Source: Streptomyces sp. R302 (GTDB lineage: Bacteria; Actinomycetota; Actinomycetes; Streptomycetales; Streptomycetaceae). From it: a DNA stretch of 64,000 nucleotides. The notes under the pieces are model-generated. The model was given only the letters and a program-made list of their open reading frames with translations, did not search any database and had not been told where the DNA came from. The stretch is taken from contig NZ_JABBGE010000015.1 in the NCBI RefSeq assembly GCF_012927245.1, forward strand, positions 62,001 to 126,000. The letters run 5' to 3'. This document shows positions 23,149 through 31,239 of the stretch, piece by piece (the first letter of the stretch is position 1; every line of letters starts with the position of its first letter). The position numbers and the translations under genes were made by a program.

Positions 23149-24312
23149 TCAGACCCGCATCGGCTGCGGCGACTCCCGCCGCCCCGCGTCCGGGCCCGGG
23201 TACTCGCGGATGATCTCGTACCGGGTGTTCCGCTCGACCGGCCGGAAGCCGGCGTCGCGGATCAGTTCGAGCAGGTCGTCGCGGGTGAGCTTGTTCGGCG
23301 TGCCGTAGTTGTCGGCGTCGTGCGTGATCTTGTACTCGACCACCGAGCCGTCCATGTCGTCGGCGCCGTGCTGGAGCGCGAGCTGGGCGGTCTGCACGCC
23401 GTGCATGACCCAGAAGACCTTGACGTGCGGCACGTTGTCGAAGAGGAGCCGGGAGACCGCGAAGGTCTTCAGGGCCTCCGCGCCGGTCGCCATCGTCGTG
23501 CGCGCCTGCAGCTTGTTGCGGACCTTGCCGTCCTGCATGTCCACGAAGTCGTGCTGGTAGCGCAGCGGGATGAAGACCTGGAAGCCGCCGGTCTCGTCCT
23601 GGAGCTCCCGCAGCCGCAGCACGTGGTCGACGCGGTGGCGCGGCTCCTCGATGTGCCCGTACAGCATCGTCGAGGGGGTCTTCAGACCCTTCTCGTGGGC
23701 GAGGCGGTGGATCCGGGACCAGTCCTCCCAGTGGGTGCGGTGGTCCACGATGTGCTGCCGGACCTCCCAGTCGAAGATCTCGGCGCCGCCGCCGGTCAGC
23801 GACTCCAGGCCCGCCTCGATGAGTTCGTCGAGGATGTCGGAGGCCGACATGCCGGAGATCGTCTCGAAGTGGTGGATCTCGGTGGCGGTGAAGGCCTTGA
23901 GGGAGACGTTCGGCAGGGCCTTCTTCAGCTCGCTCAGCGAGCGGGGGTAGTACCGCCAGGGCAGGTTGGGGTGGAGCCCGTTGACGATGTGGAGCTCGGT
24001 GAGGTTCTCGTTCTCCATCGCCTTGGCGAGGCGGACGGCCTCCTCGATGCGCATCGTGTACGCGTCCTTCTCGCCCGGCTTGCGCTGGAAGGAGCAGTAG
24101 GCGCAGGAGGCGGTGCAGACGTTGGTCATGTTCAGATGCCGGTTGACATTGAAGTGGACCACGTCGCCGTTCTTGCGGGTCCTGACCTCGTGGGCCAGTC
24201 CGCCGAGCCAGGCGAGGTCGTCGGAGTCGTAGAGGGCGATGCCGTCCTCACGGCTCAGCCGCTCACCGGCGAGCACCTTCTGCTCCAGCTCACGCTTGAG
24301 CCCCGCGTCCAT
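23149..24312 (-). CDS. mqnE: Aminodeoxyfutalosine synthase MqnE (radical SAM)
   Basis: A 387-residue radical SAM enzyme of the futalosine route to menaquinone; MqnE joins SAM and 3-[(1-carboxyvinyl)oxy]benzoate to give aminodeoxyfutalosine. The [4Fe-4S] motif CTASCAYC (Cys66, Cys70, Cys73) follows HFNVNRHLNMTNV. Further family sequence is KPGEKDAYTMR, ELHIVNGLHPNLPW and TGGGAEIFDWEVRQHI. ATG 24312 has GGGAGG 7 nt upstream. It belongs with the ubiX-, mqnP- and ubiD-like genes at 25-29 kb. MqnC is the nearest alternative, but the N-terminus (LKRELEQKVLAGERL) points to MqnE. Confidence 0.92.
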   Translation of the reverse strand: MDAGLKRELEQKVLAGERLSREDGIALYDSDDLAWLGGLAHEVRTRKNGDVVHFNVNRHLNMTNVCTASCAYCSFQRKPGEKDAYTMRIEEAVRLAKAMENENLTELHIVNGLHPNLPWRYYPRSLSELKKALPNVSLKAFTATEIHHFETISGMSASDILDELIEAGLESLTGGGAEIFDWEVRQHIVDHRTHWEDWSRIHRLAHEKGLKTPSTMLYGHIEEPRHRVDHVLRLRELQDETGGFQVFIPLRYQHDFVDMQDGKVRNKLQARTTMATGAEALKTFAVSRLLFDNVPHVKVFWVMHGVQTAQLALQHGADDMDGSVVEYKITHDADNYGTPNKLTRDDLLELIRDAGFRPVERNTRYEIIREYPGPDAGRRESPQPMRV

Positions 24313-24362
24313 GCGGCCGCCTCCCATGTATCCGACGAAATCAGGCTTCACCCACCGTACTC

Positions 24363-24818
24363 TCAGGCCTCTTCGGGCAGGTCCCCGACCCGGTTCTCCC
24401 ACTTGGTGGAGAGCACGATCGTCGTCCGGGTGCGGGACACGCCCTTGGTGCCGGAGAGGCGGCGGATGGTCTTCTCCAGGCCGTCGACGTCGCTGGCGCG
24501 GACCTTGAGCATGAAGGAGTCGTCGCCGGCGATGAACCAGCAGTCCTCGATCTCGGCGAGGTCCTTCAGGCGGCGGGCCACGTCCTCGTGGTCGGCGGCG
24601 TCGGAGAGGGAGATGCCGATGAGGGCGGTGACGCCGAGGCCGAGCGAGGCGGCGTCGACGGTGGCGCGGTAGCCGGTGATGACCCCGGCCGCCTCCAGGC
24701 GGTTGATCCGGTCGGTGACGGAGGGGCCGGAGAGCCCGACGAGCCGGCCCAGCTCGGCGTACGAGGCGCGGCCGTTCTCGCGCAGGGCCTGGATGAGCTG
24801 CCTGTCCACGGCGTCCAT
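24363..24818 (-). CDS. Lrp/AsnC-family transcriptional regulator
   Basis: A 151-residue regulator. The winged helix-turn-helix begins MDAVDRQLIQALRENGRASY and continues ELGRLVGLSGPSVTDRINRL; the RAM effector domain covers about 65-145 (IGISLSDAADHEDV, DCWFIAGDDSFML). ATG 24818 has GGAAGG about 10 nt upstream; ATG 24836 is an alternative. It sits within the menaquinone cluster, 50 bp upstream of mqnE on the same strand, and may control it, perhaps in response to an amino acid. The target is inference. Confidence 0.88.
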   Translation of the reverse strand: MDAVDRQLIQALRENGRASYAELGRLVGLSGPSVTDRINRLEAAGVITGYRATVDAASLGLGVTALIGISLSDAADHEDVARRLKDLAEIEDCWFIAGDDSFMLKVRASDVDGLEKTIRRLSGTKGVSRTRTTIVLSTKWENRVGDLPEEA

Positions 24819-24876
24819 AGGTATACGACCTTCCATTGTCCAGCGATACCGCAAGTTTATGTGTAGAATCTAAGGC

Positions 24877-24966
24877 ATGCAGGGCCAACACCCTGCGAAT
24901 CTTTCAGTGGATCTGCGATTTTTTCAGTGGATCAAAGACGGATCAACGACGATCTTTCAGGAGTGA
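24877..24966 (+). other. Possible 29-codon upstream reading frame
   Basis: An ATG frame (MQGQHPANLSVDLRFFQ...) with a stop inside the ribosome-binding site of the next small gene (AGGAGTGA). It does not show the third-position GC bias of real genes here and has two copies of TTTCAGTGGATC. It could be a leader peptide coupled to the 41-residue protein, or mere leader RNA. Confidence 0.25.
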
Positions 24967-24973
24967 GAACACC

Positions 24974-25099
24974 GTGTACACGATCGAGATGGCCTACGCC
25001 CGAATGCGCGAGCTGCAGGACCTGGCCAACCGCTCGCGTGCCCACAAGCCCACCGCCGCTTCGAAGCGGGCCGCGAAGAAGGCCGCGAAGAAGCGCTAA
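24974..25099 (+). CDS. 41-residue Lys/Ala-rich small protein
   Basis: A 41-residue basic protein: an N-terminal helix (VYTIEMAYARMRELQDLANR) and a tail of Ala-Lys repeats (KRAAKKAAKKR) like those of histone-type or nucleic-acid-binding tails. The GTG start has AGGAG 10 nt upstream, and codon bias is strong. It lies between the divergent Lrp gene and the convergent ubiX-like gene, whose stop overlaps its own by a few bases. Function unknown; RNA or DNA binding is a guess from composition. Confidence 0.7.
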   Translation: MYTIEMAYARMRELQDLANRSRAHKPTAASKRAAKKAAKKR

Positions 25100-25794
25100 C
25101 CGGCACGGGGAACCCCCGGAGCTCCGCTTCCGAGTTCCCCCCGCCACCGGCGGTACAGCCCGTGCGGCACCCCTGCCGCGTCGAGCACCCGCCCGGCGAC
25201 GAAGTCCACCAGGTCCTGGATGTGCGTCGCCCCCGCGTAGAACGCCGGAGAGGCGGGCAGCACCACGGCGCCCGCCTCGTCCAGCGCCACCATCTGCTTC
25301 AGCGTCTGCCCGCTCAGCGGGGTCTCCCGCACCGCGACGACCAGCGGACGCCGCTCCTTGAGCGTCACGCTCGCCCCCCGCTGCAAGAGGTCCTTCGACA
25401 GACCGAGCGCCACTCCCGCCACCGCGGCGGTCGAGGCCGGCACGATCAGCATCCCCTTCGCCGGGTACGACCCCGAGGACGGCCCCGCCGCCAGGTCGCC
25501 GGCCGCCCAGTACCGCACGTCGTCCAGCGACTCCACCGGCACCTCGAACGCGTCCGGCTTCCCGTCCGCGCCCCGCGCCAGCCACGCCGCCAGGTCCTCG
25601 CGCCAGTGCGCGTCCCGGAAGCCGATCCCCGTCTCGTCGAGCAGCGTCAGCCGCGAGGCCCGCGAGACGATCAGGTCGACGCTCTCCCCCGCCGCGAGCA
25701 GCCCCCGCAGCACGGAGGCCGCGTACGGCGTCCCCGACGCCCCGGACACCCCGACCACCCAGGGACGACGCTGCTTGCTGTTGTTCGGCTCCAC
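25096..25794 (-). CDS. UbiX-family flavin prenyltransferase (menaquinone cluster)
   Basis: A 232-residue UbiX-type enzyme that prenylates FMN to make the prFMN cofactor needed by UbiD-type decarboxylases. Characteristic parts are VGVSGASGTPYAASVLRGLL (FMN and phosphate binding), VPASTAAVAGVALGLSKDLL and KERRPLVVAVRETPLSGQTL. GTG 25794 (VEPNNSKQRRPW) is the likely start. It would supply the UbiD-like protein at 27431. It is convergent with the 41-residue gene and divergent from the rhomboid gene. Confidence 0.88.
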   Translation of the reverse strand: MEPNNSKQRRPWVVGVSGASGTPYAASVLRGLLAAGESVDLIVSRASRLTLLDETGIGFRDAHWREDLAAWLARGADGKPDAFEVPVESLDDVRYWAAGDLAAGPSSGSYPAKGMLIVPASTAAVAGVALGLSKDLLQRGASVTLKERRPLVVAVRETPLSGQTLKQMVALDEAGAVVLPASPAFYAGATHIQDLVDFVAGRVLDAAGVPHGLYRRWRGELGSGAPGVPRAG

Positions 25795-25889
25795 GCCGAC
25801 GAGCCTATCCGGCGGGGCGTGCCGGGCCGTCGGTAAGGTGCCCCCGACGTTCACCGCGCGGGGGACGCGCACGACGCAGGGGGGCTGCG

Positions 25890-26516
25890 ATGAGCTGGAA
25901 CGGAACCGCCGCAGGGGGCGGCACGGGGATCCCGGAGTGGAGTCGGGCCGACCGGGCGAAGGCCGCGGCGAAACTGATGGCCGGCTGGGTCGCGCTGCTG
26001 TGGGCCCTGGAGGGCCTCGACCTCGCGACCGGGCACGCCCTGGACGCGTACGGCATCGTCCCGCGCGAGACCTCGGAGCTCCCGCACCTCGTGTCCGCCG
26101 CCTTCCTCCACTTCGGCTTCGGTCACGTCGCCTCGAACAGCGTCCCGCTCCTCGTCCTCGGCTTCCTCGCCGCGCTCGGCGGGATCCGGCGGTTCCTCGG
26201 CGTCGTCGCGGTCATCGTGGTCGCCGACGGGCTCGGGGTCTGGCTGTTCTCCCCGTCGGGCACCAACACCGCCGGCGCCTCCGGCGTCGTCTTCGGCCTC
26301 TTCGGGTACCTGGTGGTCCGCGGCTTCGTGAACCGGCGCCCGCTGGAGGTGCTCGTCGGCCTGGCGGTCGCCGCGCTCTGGGGCGGCAGCATGATCGCCG
26401 GCGTCGTCCCCCAGGCCGGCATCAGCTGGCAGGGCCACTTCTTCGGGCTCCTCGCGGGCGCGGGTGCGGCCTTCCTGCTGCGCCGCCGGCCGGGACCGGC
26501 GGCGCTCGAGGCGTGA
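25890..26516 (+). CDS. Rhomboid-family intramembrane serine protease
   Basis: A 208-residue polytopic membrane protein with the rhomboid signature: HFGFGHVASN (His74, His79, Asn83) on the second helix, GASG with nucleophile Ser131, and the catalytic His183 in SWQGHFFG. It should cleave single-pass proteins within the membrane; substrates are unknown. The ATG has GGGGG upstream. It is inserted in the menaquinone gene group on the opposite strand and converges on mqnP. Confidence 0.9.
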   Translation: MSWNGTAAGGGTGIPEWSRADRAKAAAKLMAGWVALLWALEGLDLATGHALDAYGIVPRETSELPHLVSAAFLHFGFGHVASNSVPLLVLGFLAALGGIRRFLGVVAVIVVADGLGVWLFSPSGTNTAGASGVVFGLFGYLVVRGFVNRRPLEVLVGLAVAALWGGSMIAGVVPQAGISWQGHFFGLLAGAGAAFLLRRRPGPAALEA

Positions 26517-26528
26517 CGAACGGTCGGA

Positions 26529-27431
26529 TCAGACCGTCAGACCCCGGACCAGCAGGTCGAGGAGGGCGCAGACGAAGAGGGAGATCCCGATGAAGCCGTT
26601 CGTCGTGAAGAAGGCCCGGTTGAGCCGGGACAGGTCGTGCGGCTTCACGATGGAGTGCTCGTAGCAGAAGGCCGCGGCGACGATCACCAGGCCGGCCCAG
26701 AAGAAGATCCCCGCGTCCGTGGCGAGCGCGTACCAGACCAGCAGGCCGGTGGTGACGACGGCGGAGGCGCGGGCGCCCCACAGCGCCGCCGGGATCCCGA
26801 AGCGGGCCGGCACCGACATCACGCCGTGCGCCCGGTCCGCCTGCACGTCCTGGCAGGCGAAGATCAGGTCGAAGCCGCCGATCCAGATGCCGACCGCGAG
26901 GCCCAGGATGACGGCGTCCCACGACCACTCGCCGGTCACCGCGAGCCAGGCGCCGATCGGGCCGATCGCCTGCGCGAGGCCGAGGATCGCGTGCGGGAAG
27001 TTCGTGAACCGCTTGCCGTACGGGTAGACGACCATCGGGATCACGGCCAGCGGCGCGAGCGCCAGACAGAGCGGGTTGAGCAGCGCGGCCGCGCCGAGGA
27101 AGACGACGACCGCGATCCCGGCCCCGGTCCACGCGGACCGCACCGACACGGCGCCGGTGACGAGCTCGCGGTTGGCGGTGCGCGGATTACGGGCGTCGAT
27201 CTCGCGGTCGATGATCCGGTTGCAGGCCATGGCGAAGGTCCGGAGCCCCACCATGCACACCGTCACCAGGAACAGCGTCCACCAGTGGACCTTCCTGTCC
27301 AGCTGGAACATCGCCGTGAGGGAGGCGATGTAGGCGAAGGGCAGCGCGAAGACCGAGTGCTCGATCATGACGAGCCGGAGGAACGCCTTGGTACGCCCCG
27401 GCTGCGCGCCCGGGACGGCGGCCGTCGCCAT
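26529..27431 (-). CDS. mqnP: Menaquinone prenyltransferase MqnP (UbiA family)
   Basis: A 300-residue integral membrane prenyltransferase of the UbiA family. The two Asp-rich motifs that bind the Mg-diphosphate are NRIIDREIDARN (about 71-82) and DVQADRAHG, with at least seven hydrophobic segments. In the futalosine pathway MqnP attaches the polyprenyl tail. Its start overlaps the stop of the UbiD-like gene (TGATG), indicating co-translation; a GTG just upstream is an alternative start. Context with mqnE, ubiX and ubiD makes MqnP more likely than a ubiquinone UbiA. Confidence 0.88.
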   Translation of the reverse strand: MATAAVPGAQPGRTKAFLRLVMIEHSVFALPFAYIASLTAMFQLDRKVHWWTLFLVTVCMVGLRTFAMACNRIIDREIDARNPRTANRELVTGAVSVRSAWTGAGIAVVVFLGAAALLNPLCLALAPLAVIPMVVYPYGKRFTNFPHAILGLAQAIGPIGAWLAVTGEWSWDAVILGLAVGIWIGGFDLIFACQDVQADRAHGVMSVPARFGIPAALWGARASAVVTTGLLVWYALATDAGIFFWAGLVIVAAAFCYEHSIVKPHDLSRLNRAFFTTNGFIGISLFVCALLDLLVRGLTV

Positions 27432-28888
27432 CACAGGCCGTACTCCTTCCAGCGGCGGTCCACCAGGGCGGCCGTCGCCGGGTCCGACTCCACCATGTCC
27501 GGCCAGCCGCCGTCCCGGGTGTAGCCCTCCTCGGGCAGCTTCTTCGTGGCGTCGATACCGGCCTTGCCGCCCCAGAACTGCTGGTAGGAGGCGTGGTCCA
27601 GGTGGTCCACCGGGCCCTCGACGACGGTCAGGTCGCGGGCGTAGTCCGTGTTGCCGAGGGCCCGCCAGGACACCTCGTGCAGGTCGTGCACGTCGCAGTC
27701 CTTGTCGACCACGATGATCAGCTTGGTCAGCGACATCATGTGGGCGCCCCAGATGGCGTGCATGACCTTCTGCGCGTGCTTCGGGTACTTCTTGTCGATC
27801 GAGACGATCGCGCAGTTGTGGAAGCCGCCCGACTCCGGCAGGTGGTAGTCGACGATGTCCGGCACGATGATCTTGAGGAGCGGGAGGAAGAAGCGCTCCG
27901 TCGCCCGGCCGAGCGGCCCGTCCTCGGTCGGCGGCCGGCCGACGACGATCGACTGGAGCAGCGGACGCTTCCGCATCGTGACGCAGTCGATCTTCAGCGC
28001 GGGGAACGGTTCCTGCGGGGTGTAGAAGCCGGTGTGGTCGCCGAAGGGCCCCTCCGGCAGCATCTCGCCGGGCTCCAGCCAGCCCTCGACGACGACCTCG
28101 GCGTTCGCCGGGACCTGGAGCGGGACGGTCTTGCAGTCGACCATCTCGATCCGCTTGCCCTGTACGAAGCCGGCGAAGAGGTACTCGTCGATGTCGCCGG
28201 GGAGCGGCGCGGTGGAGGCGTACGTGACGGCCGGCGGGCAGCCGAAGGCGATCGCGACCGGCAGCCGCTCGCCGCGCTCGGCGGCGACCGCGTAGTGGTT
28301 CCGGCTGTCCTTGTGGATCTGCCAGTGCATGCCGATGGTGCGCTTGTCGTGCCGCTGGAGCCGGTAGAGGCCCAGGTTCCGCACACCGGTCTCGGGGTGC
28401 TTGGTGTGGGTGAGGCCCAGGTTGAAGAAGGAGCCGCCGTCCTTGGGCCAGGTGAAGAGCGCGGGCAGCTGGTCGAGGTCGACGTCGTCGCCGGTCAGGA
28501 CCACCTCCTGCACGGGCGCGTCCACGGACTTCACCTTCTTCGGCGGCACGTGGACCATCGAGCCCAGCTTGCCGAAGGCCTCCCGGACGCCGACGAAGCC
28601 GTGCGGCAGCTCCGGCTTGAGCAGCCCGCCGATCTTCTCGCTGATCTCCCCGTACGACGTGAGGCCGAGCGCCTTGAGGAGCCGCCGGTCCGTGCCGAAC
28701 ACGTTCATCGCGAGCGGCATGGCGGAGCCCTTCACGTTCTCGAAGAGAAGCGCGGGCCCTCCGGCCTTGTTCACCCGGTCGACGATCTCCCCGACCTCCA
28801 GGTACGGGTCGACTTCGGCCTTGATGCGCTTGAGGTCGCCTTCACGCTCCAGGGCCCTGAGCAGCGAGCGGAGATCGTCGTAAGCCAT
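27431..28888 (-). CDS. mqnL: UbiD-family prFMN-dependent decarboxylase (menaquinone cluster)
   Basis: A 485-residue UbiD-type decarboxylase. Family features include KRIKAEVDPYLEVGEIVDRV, ALLFENVKGS, VAIAFGCPPAVTYA, the prFMN/metal site EGPFGDHTGFY and KDCDVHDLHEVSWRALGN. In the futalosine pathway such an enzyme (MqnL) is proposed to decarboxylate a prenylated naphthoate intermediate; it needs prFMN from the UbiX-like protein encoded 1.6 kb away. It heads the operon with mqnP. The ATG start at 28888 gives the usual MAYDDLRSLLRALE N-terminus. Confidence 0.88.
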   Translation of the reverse strand: MAYDDLRSLLRALEREGDLKRIKAEVDPYLEVGEIVDRVNKAGGPALLFENVKGSAMPLAMNVFGTDRRLLKALGLTSYGEISEKIGGLLKPELPHGFVGVREAFGKLGSMVHVPPKKVKSVDAPVQEVVLTGDDVDLDQLPALFTWPKDGGSFFNLGLTHTKHPETGVRNLGLYRLQRHDKRTIGMHWQIHKDSRNHYAVAAERGERLPVAIAFGCPPAVTYASTAPLPGDIDEYLFAGFVQGKRIEMVDCKTVPLQVPANAEVVVEGWLEPGEMLPEGPFGDHTGFYTPQEPFPALKIDCVTMRKRPLLQSIVVGRPPTEDGPLGRATERFFLPLLKIIVPDIVDYHLPESGGFHNCAIVSIDKKYPKHAQKVMHAIWGAHMMSLTKLIIVVDKDCDVHDLHEVSWRALGNTDYARDLTVVEGPVDHLDHASYQQFWGGKAGIDATKKLPEEGYTRDGGWPDMVESDPATAALVDRRWKEYGL

Positions 28889-28978
28889 ACGGGCAAGTAT
28901 CGGTCACCGGCTACGCTGGACTTGTCACCGGGGCCGATTCGACGCGCCCCCGCCACCGCTTCCAGGGGGCCGCACCAC

Positions 28979-29389
28979 ATGCTCAGGGCCTTGATGTTCA
29001 TCCTGCCGCTGGCGCTGACGATCTATGCCTTCATCGACTGTCTGAACACCCCCGAGGACGAGGTCAAGCACCTGCCCAAGGTGGTCTGGGTGATCATCAT
29101 CCTGCTGTTCTGGATCGTCGGCCCGATCGTGTGGATCGTCGCGGGCAAGGCCCGGCGGGCGGCGGCCGGCGGCGCCCGCGGAAGCGGCCGGGGCGGTCGG
29201 GGCGGTCGCGGCGCCTGGGTGGCGCCGGACGACAACCCCGAATTCCTGAAGTCCCTCTCCGAGGACTCGGAGGAGAAGAAGCGGCAGGACGACGCCCTGT
29301 TCAAGGACTGGGAGGCGGACCTGCGCCGCCGCGAGGACGAGCTGAAGCGCCAGGAGGGTCGCGAAGAGGGCGACGACAAGGAGAGCTGA
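28979..29389 (+). CDS. PLDc_N-type small membrane protein
   Basis: A 136-residue protein. Two transmembrane helices (LMFILPLALTIYAFIDCL and VVWVIIILLFWIVGPIVWIV) frame the NTPEDEVKHLPK loop typical of the PLDc_N (phospholipase-D nuclease N-terminal) domain, followed by a Gly/Arg stretch and a charged coiled tail (SEDSEEKKRQDD ... REDELKRQEG). No nuclease domain is present. ATG 28979 is preceded by AGGGGG. The stop overlaps the LysR start (TGATG), so the two may be co-expressed. Confidence 0.8.
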   Translation: MLRALMFILPLALTIYAFIDCLNTPEDEVKHLPKVVWVIIILLFWIVGPIVWIVAGKARRAAAGGARGSGRGGRGGRGAWVAPDDNPEFLKSLSEDSEEKKRQDDALFKDWEADLRRREDELKRQEGREEGDDKES

Positions 29390-30276
29390 TGGAACTGCGC
29401 CTCCTCGCCACCTTCGAGAAGGTCGCGGAAGTCCTCTCCTTCACCCGCGCCGCCGCCGAGCTCGGCTACGCCCAGTCCAGCGTGACCTCGCAGGTCAAGG
29501 CGCTGGAGACGGCCCTCGGCACCGAACTCTTCGAGCGGCTCGGCGGCCGCATCCGGCTGACCGGGGCCGGCGAGCGGCTGCTGCCGTACGCGCGCCGCAT
29601 GGCCGAGCTCGCCGAGGAGGCGCGGGCCGCGGTCGCCGCCGGGGAGGCGGCGGGGACGATCACCATCGGCACCATGGAGTCCCTCACCACGTACCGGCTC
29701 CCGCCGCTCCTGGAGTACGTCCACCACCGGCACCCGGCCGTCCGCCTCTCCCTGCGCCCCACGCTCGGCGACGCGACACGGCGGGCGCTGCGGCAGGGCA
29801 CGTACGACCTGGGCTTCCTCATGGAGGCGGAGACCGCGCACGAGGGCCTGGAGACGGAGGTCCTGGCCCCGGAGCCGCTGACCCTGGTGGCCGCCCCGGG
29901 CCACGCCCTCGCATCCCGTACGGAACTGGCCACGGCGGACCTCGCGGCCACCGCCCTGGTGGGCACCGAGCCGGGCTGCGCGTACCGCGACCTCTTCGAG
30001 GCGGAGCTGGCGGGGGCGGCGACGGGCCCGTCGGGGCCGGAGTTCCTGGAGTTCGGCACGATCGAGGCGAGCAAGCGGGCGGTGGCGTCCGGGCTCGGGA
30101 TCGCCCTGCTGCCCCGGATCACCGTCCAGGAGGAACTGGCGTCCGGGGCGCTGGTGGCGCTCGGCTGGGACCCGCCGTTCACGCTCTTCACGCAGCTCGC
30201 GTGGCGGCGGGGGAAGCGGCTTCCGGCCCACGTGCGACTGTTCGTGGAGCAGGCGCGGCGGCTCGCGCGAGAGTGA
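29389..30276 (+). CDS. LysR-family transcriptional regulator
   Basis: A 295-residue LysR regulator: helix-turn-helix in residues 1-60 (MELRLLATFEKVAEVLSFTR and AELGYAQSSVTSQVKALE), then a periplasmic-binding-like effector domain (GTITIGTMESLTTYRLPPLL). Its last 89 bp overlap the convergent EamA transporter gene, which may be its target although it is not divergent. Co-translation with the upstream PLDc_N gene is likely. The inducer is unknown. Confidence 0.9.
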   Translation: MELRLLATFEKVAEVLSFTRAAAELGYAQSSVTSQVKALETALGTELFERLGGRIRLTGAGERLLPYARRMAELAEEARAAVAAGEAAGTITIGTMESLTTYRLPPLLEYVHHRHPAVRLSLRPTLGDATRRALRQGTYDLGFLMEAETAHEGLETEVLAPEPLTLVAAPGHALASRTELATADLAATALVGTEPGCAYRDLFEAELAGAATGPSGPEFLEFGTIEASKRAVASGLGIALLPRITVQEELASGALVALGWDPPFTLFTQLAWRRGKRLPAHVRLFVEQARRLARE

Positions 30277-31108
30277 CCTTCAGGCTGGCGAGGACGATGA
30301 GCGGGACGCCGAGCGCCTGGACGAGCCCGATGTGGTGCCCGTACACCGCCCAGTCGACGACCATCGCGACGGCCGGGTAGGTGAAGGCGAGCACCGCGAT
30401 CTTCGCGGTGGGCAGCTTGGCGTAGGCGGCGTACATCAGCACGTACATCAGCCCCGTGTGGACGATCCCCAGCCCGACCAGCCACCCCCACCCGCCGCCG
30501 AGCCCGGCGACGGCCCCGAAGTCGGCGAACGGCAGCAGCAGCGGCACGCCGGCCACCACCTGCACGAGGGCGATGAGATGCGGCCGCACGCCGCCGATCC
30601 GCTTGGTGACGAAGGTGGCGAGCGCGTACAGCACGGCGGCGGCGAGCGCGTACCCGAGCCCCTTGAGGGAGGCGGTGTCCCCCGGCCGCACCCCGGAGAC
30701 GAGGATCAGCCCGACGAAGGCGACGGCGAGCCACCCCACCTTCCCGGCGGGAATCCGCTCCCGCAGGAAGAACGAGCTGAGCAGCACGAGGAAGAACGGC
30801 TGCGTGTGGTAGACGACGGTGGCGAGCGAAATGGAAGAGGCGGCATAGGCCTCGAAGAGGAAAACCCAGTTGAAGACGATGAACACCCCGCCGAGCAGCG
30901 CGAGCCCGAAGGACCGCGCGGTGAAGCCGTGCCCGGTGAAGTAGCCCCGCGCCAGGCTGTAGAGCCCGAGCGCGACCGCCCCGAAGAGGCACCGGAAGAA
31001 CACGACCTCGAAGGGCGAGGCGCCCGACTCCACGACGAAGACGCCGAGCGTGCCCGACAGCACCATGGCGAGGGTCAGTTCGAGGGTTCCCCTGGTCTCG
31101 TTTCTCAT
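30188..31108 (-). CDS. EamA/DMT-family transporter
   Basis: A 306-residue protein with ten hydrophobic segments in two EamA repeats (LTLAMVLSGTLGVFVVESGA and GLGYALAAAVLYALATFVTK) and the SSISLATVVYHTQPFF motif. DMT proteins export or import metabolites such as amino acids. It overlaps the LysR gene tail to tail by 89 bp. A 12-bp-stem hairpin lies beyond its start side (31171) and belongs to the next gene. Substrate unknown. Confidence 0.88.
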   Translation of the reverse strand: MRNETRGTLELTLAMVLSGTLGVFVVESGASPFEVVFFRCLFGAVALGLYSLARGYFTGHGFTARSFGLALLGGVFIVFNWVFLFEAYAASSISLATVVYHTQPFFLVLLSSFFLRERIPAGKVGWLAVAFVGLILVSGVRPGDTASLKGLGYALAAAVLYALATFVTKRIGGVRPHLIALVQVVAGVPLLLPFADFGAVAGLGGGWGWLVGLGIVHTGLMYVLMYAAYAKLPTAKIAVLAFTYPAVAMVVDWAVYGHHIGLVQALGVPLIVLASLKVTLARAAAPAPRTVARGPEAASPAATRAA

Positions 31109-31170
31109 ACGACAGACGCTACGGACAGGGTCCGGGAGCGGTCCACGAGCCAGTGGGGCGTCCTTCCGAT

Positions 31171-31199
31171 GGGGCCCATCGGCAGAACCGATGGGCCCC
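31171..31199. terminator. 12-bp perfect hairpin terminator
   Basis: GGGGCCCATCGG and CCGATGGGCCCC pair around CAGAA. It is 41 bp beyond the stop of the exoprotein gene ending at 31240 (minus strand). Confidence 0.85.
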
Positions 31200-31239
31200 G
31201 GCTCAGCGGGGCGCCGGCACCGTCACTTCGCCGCCGCCG

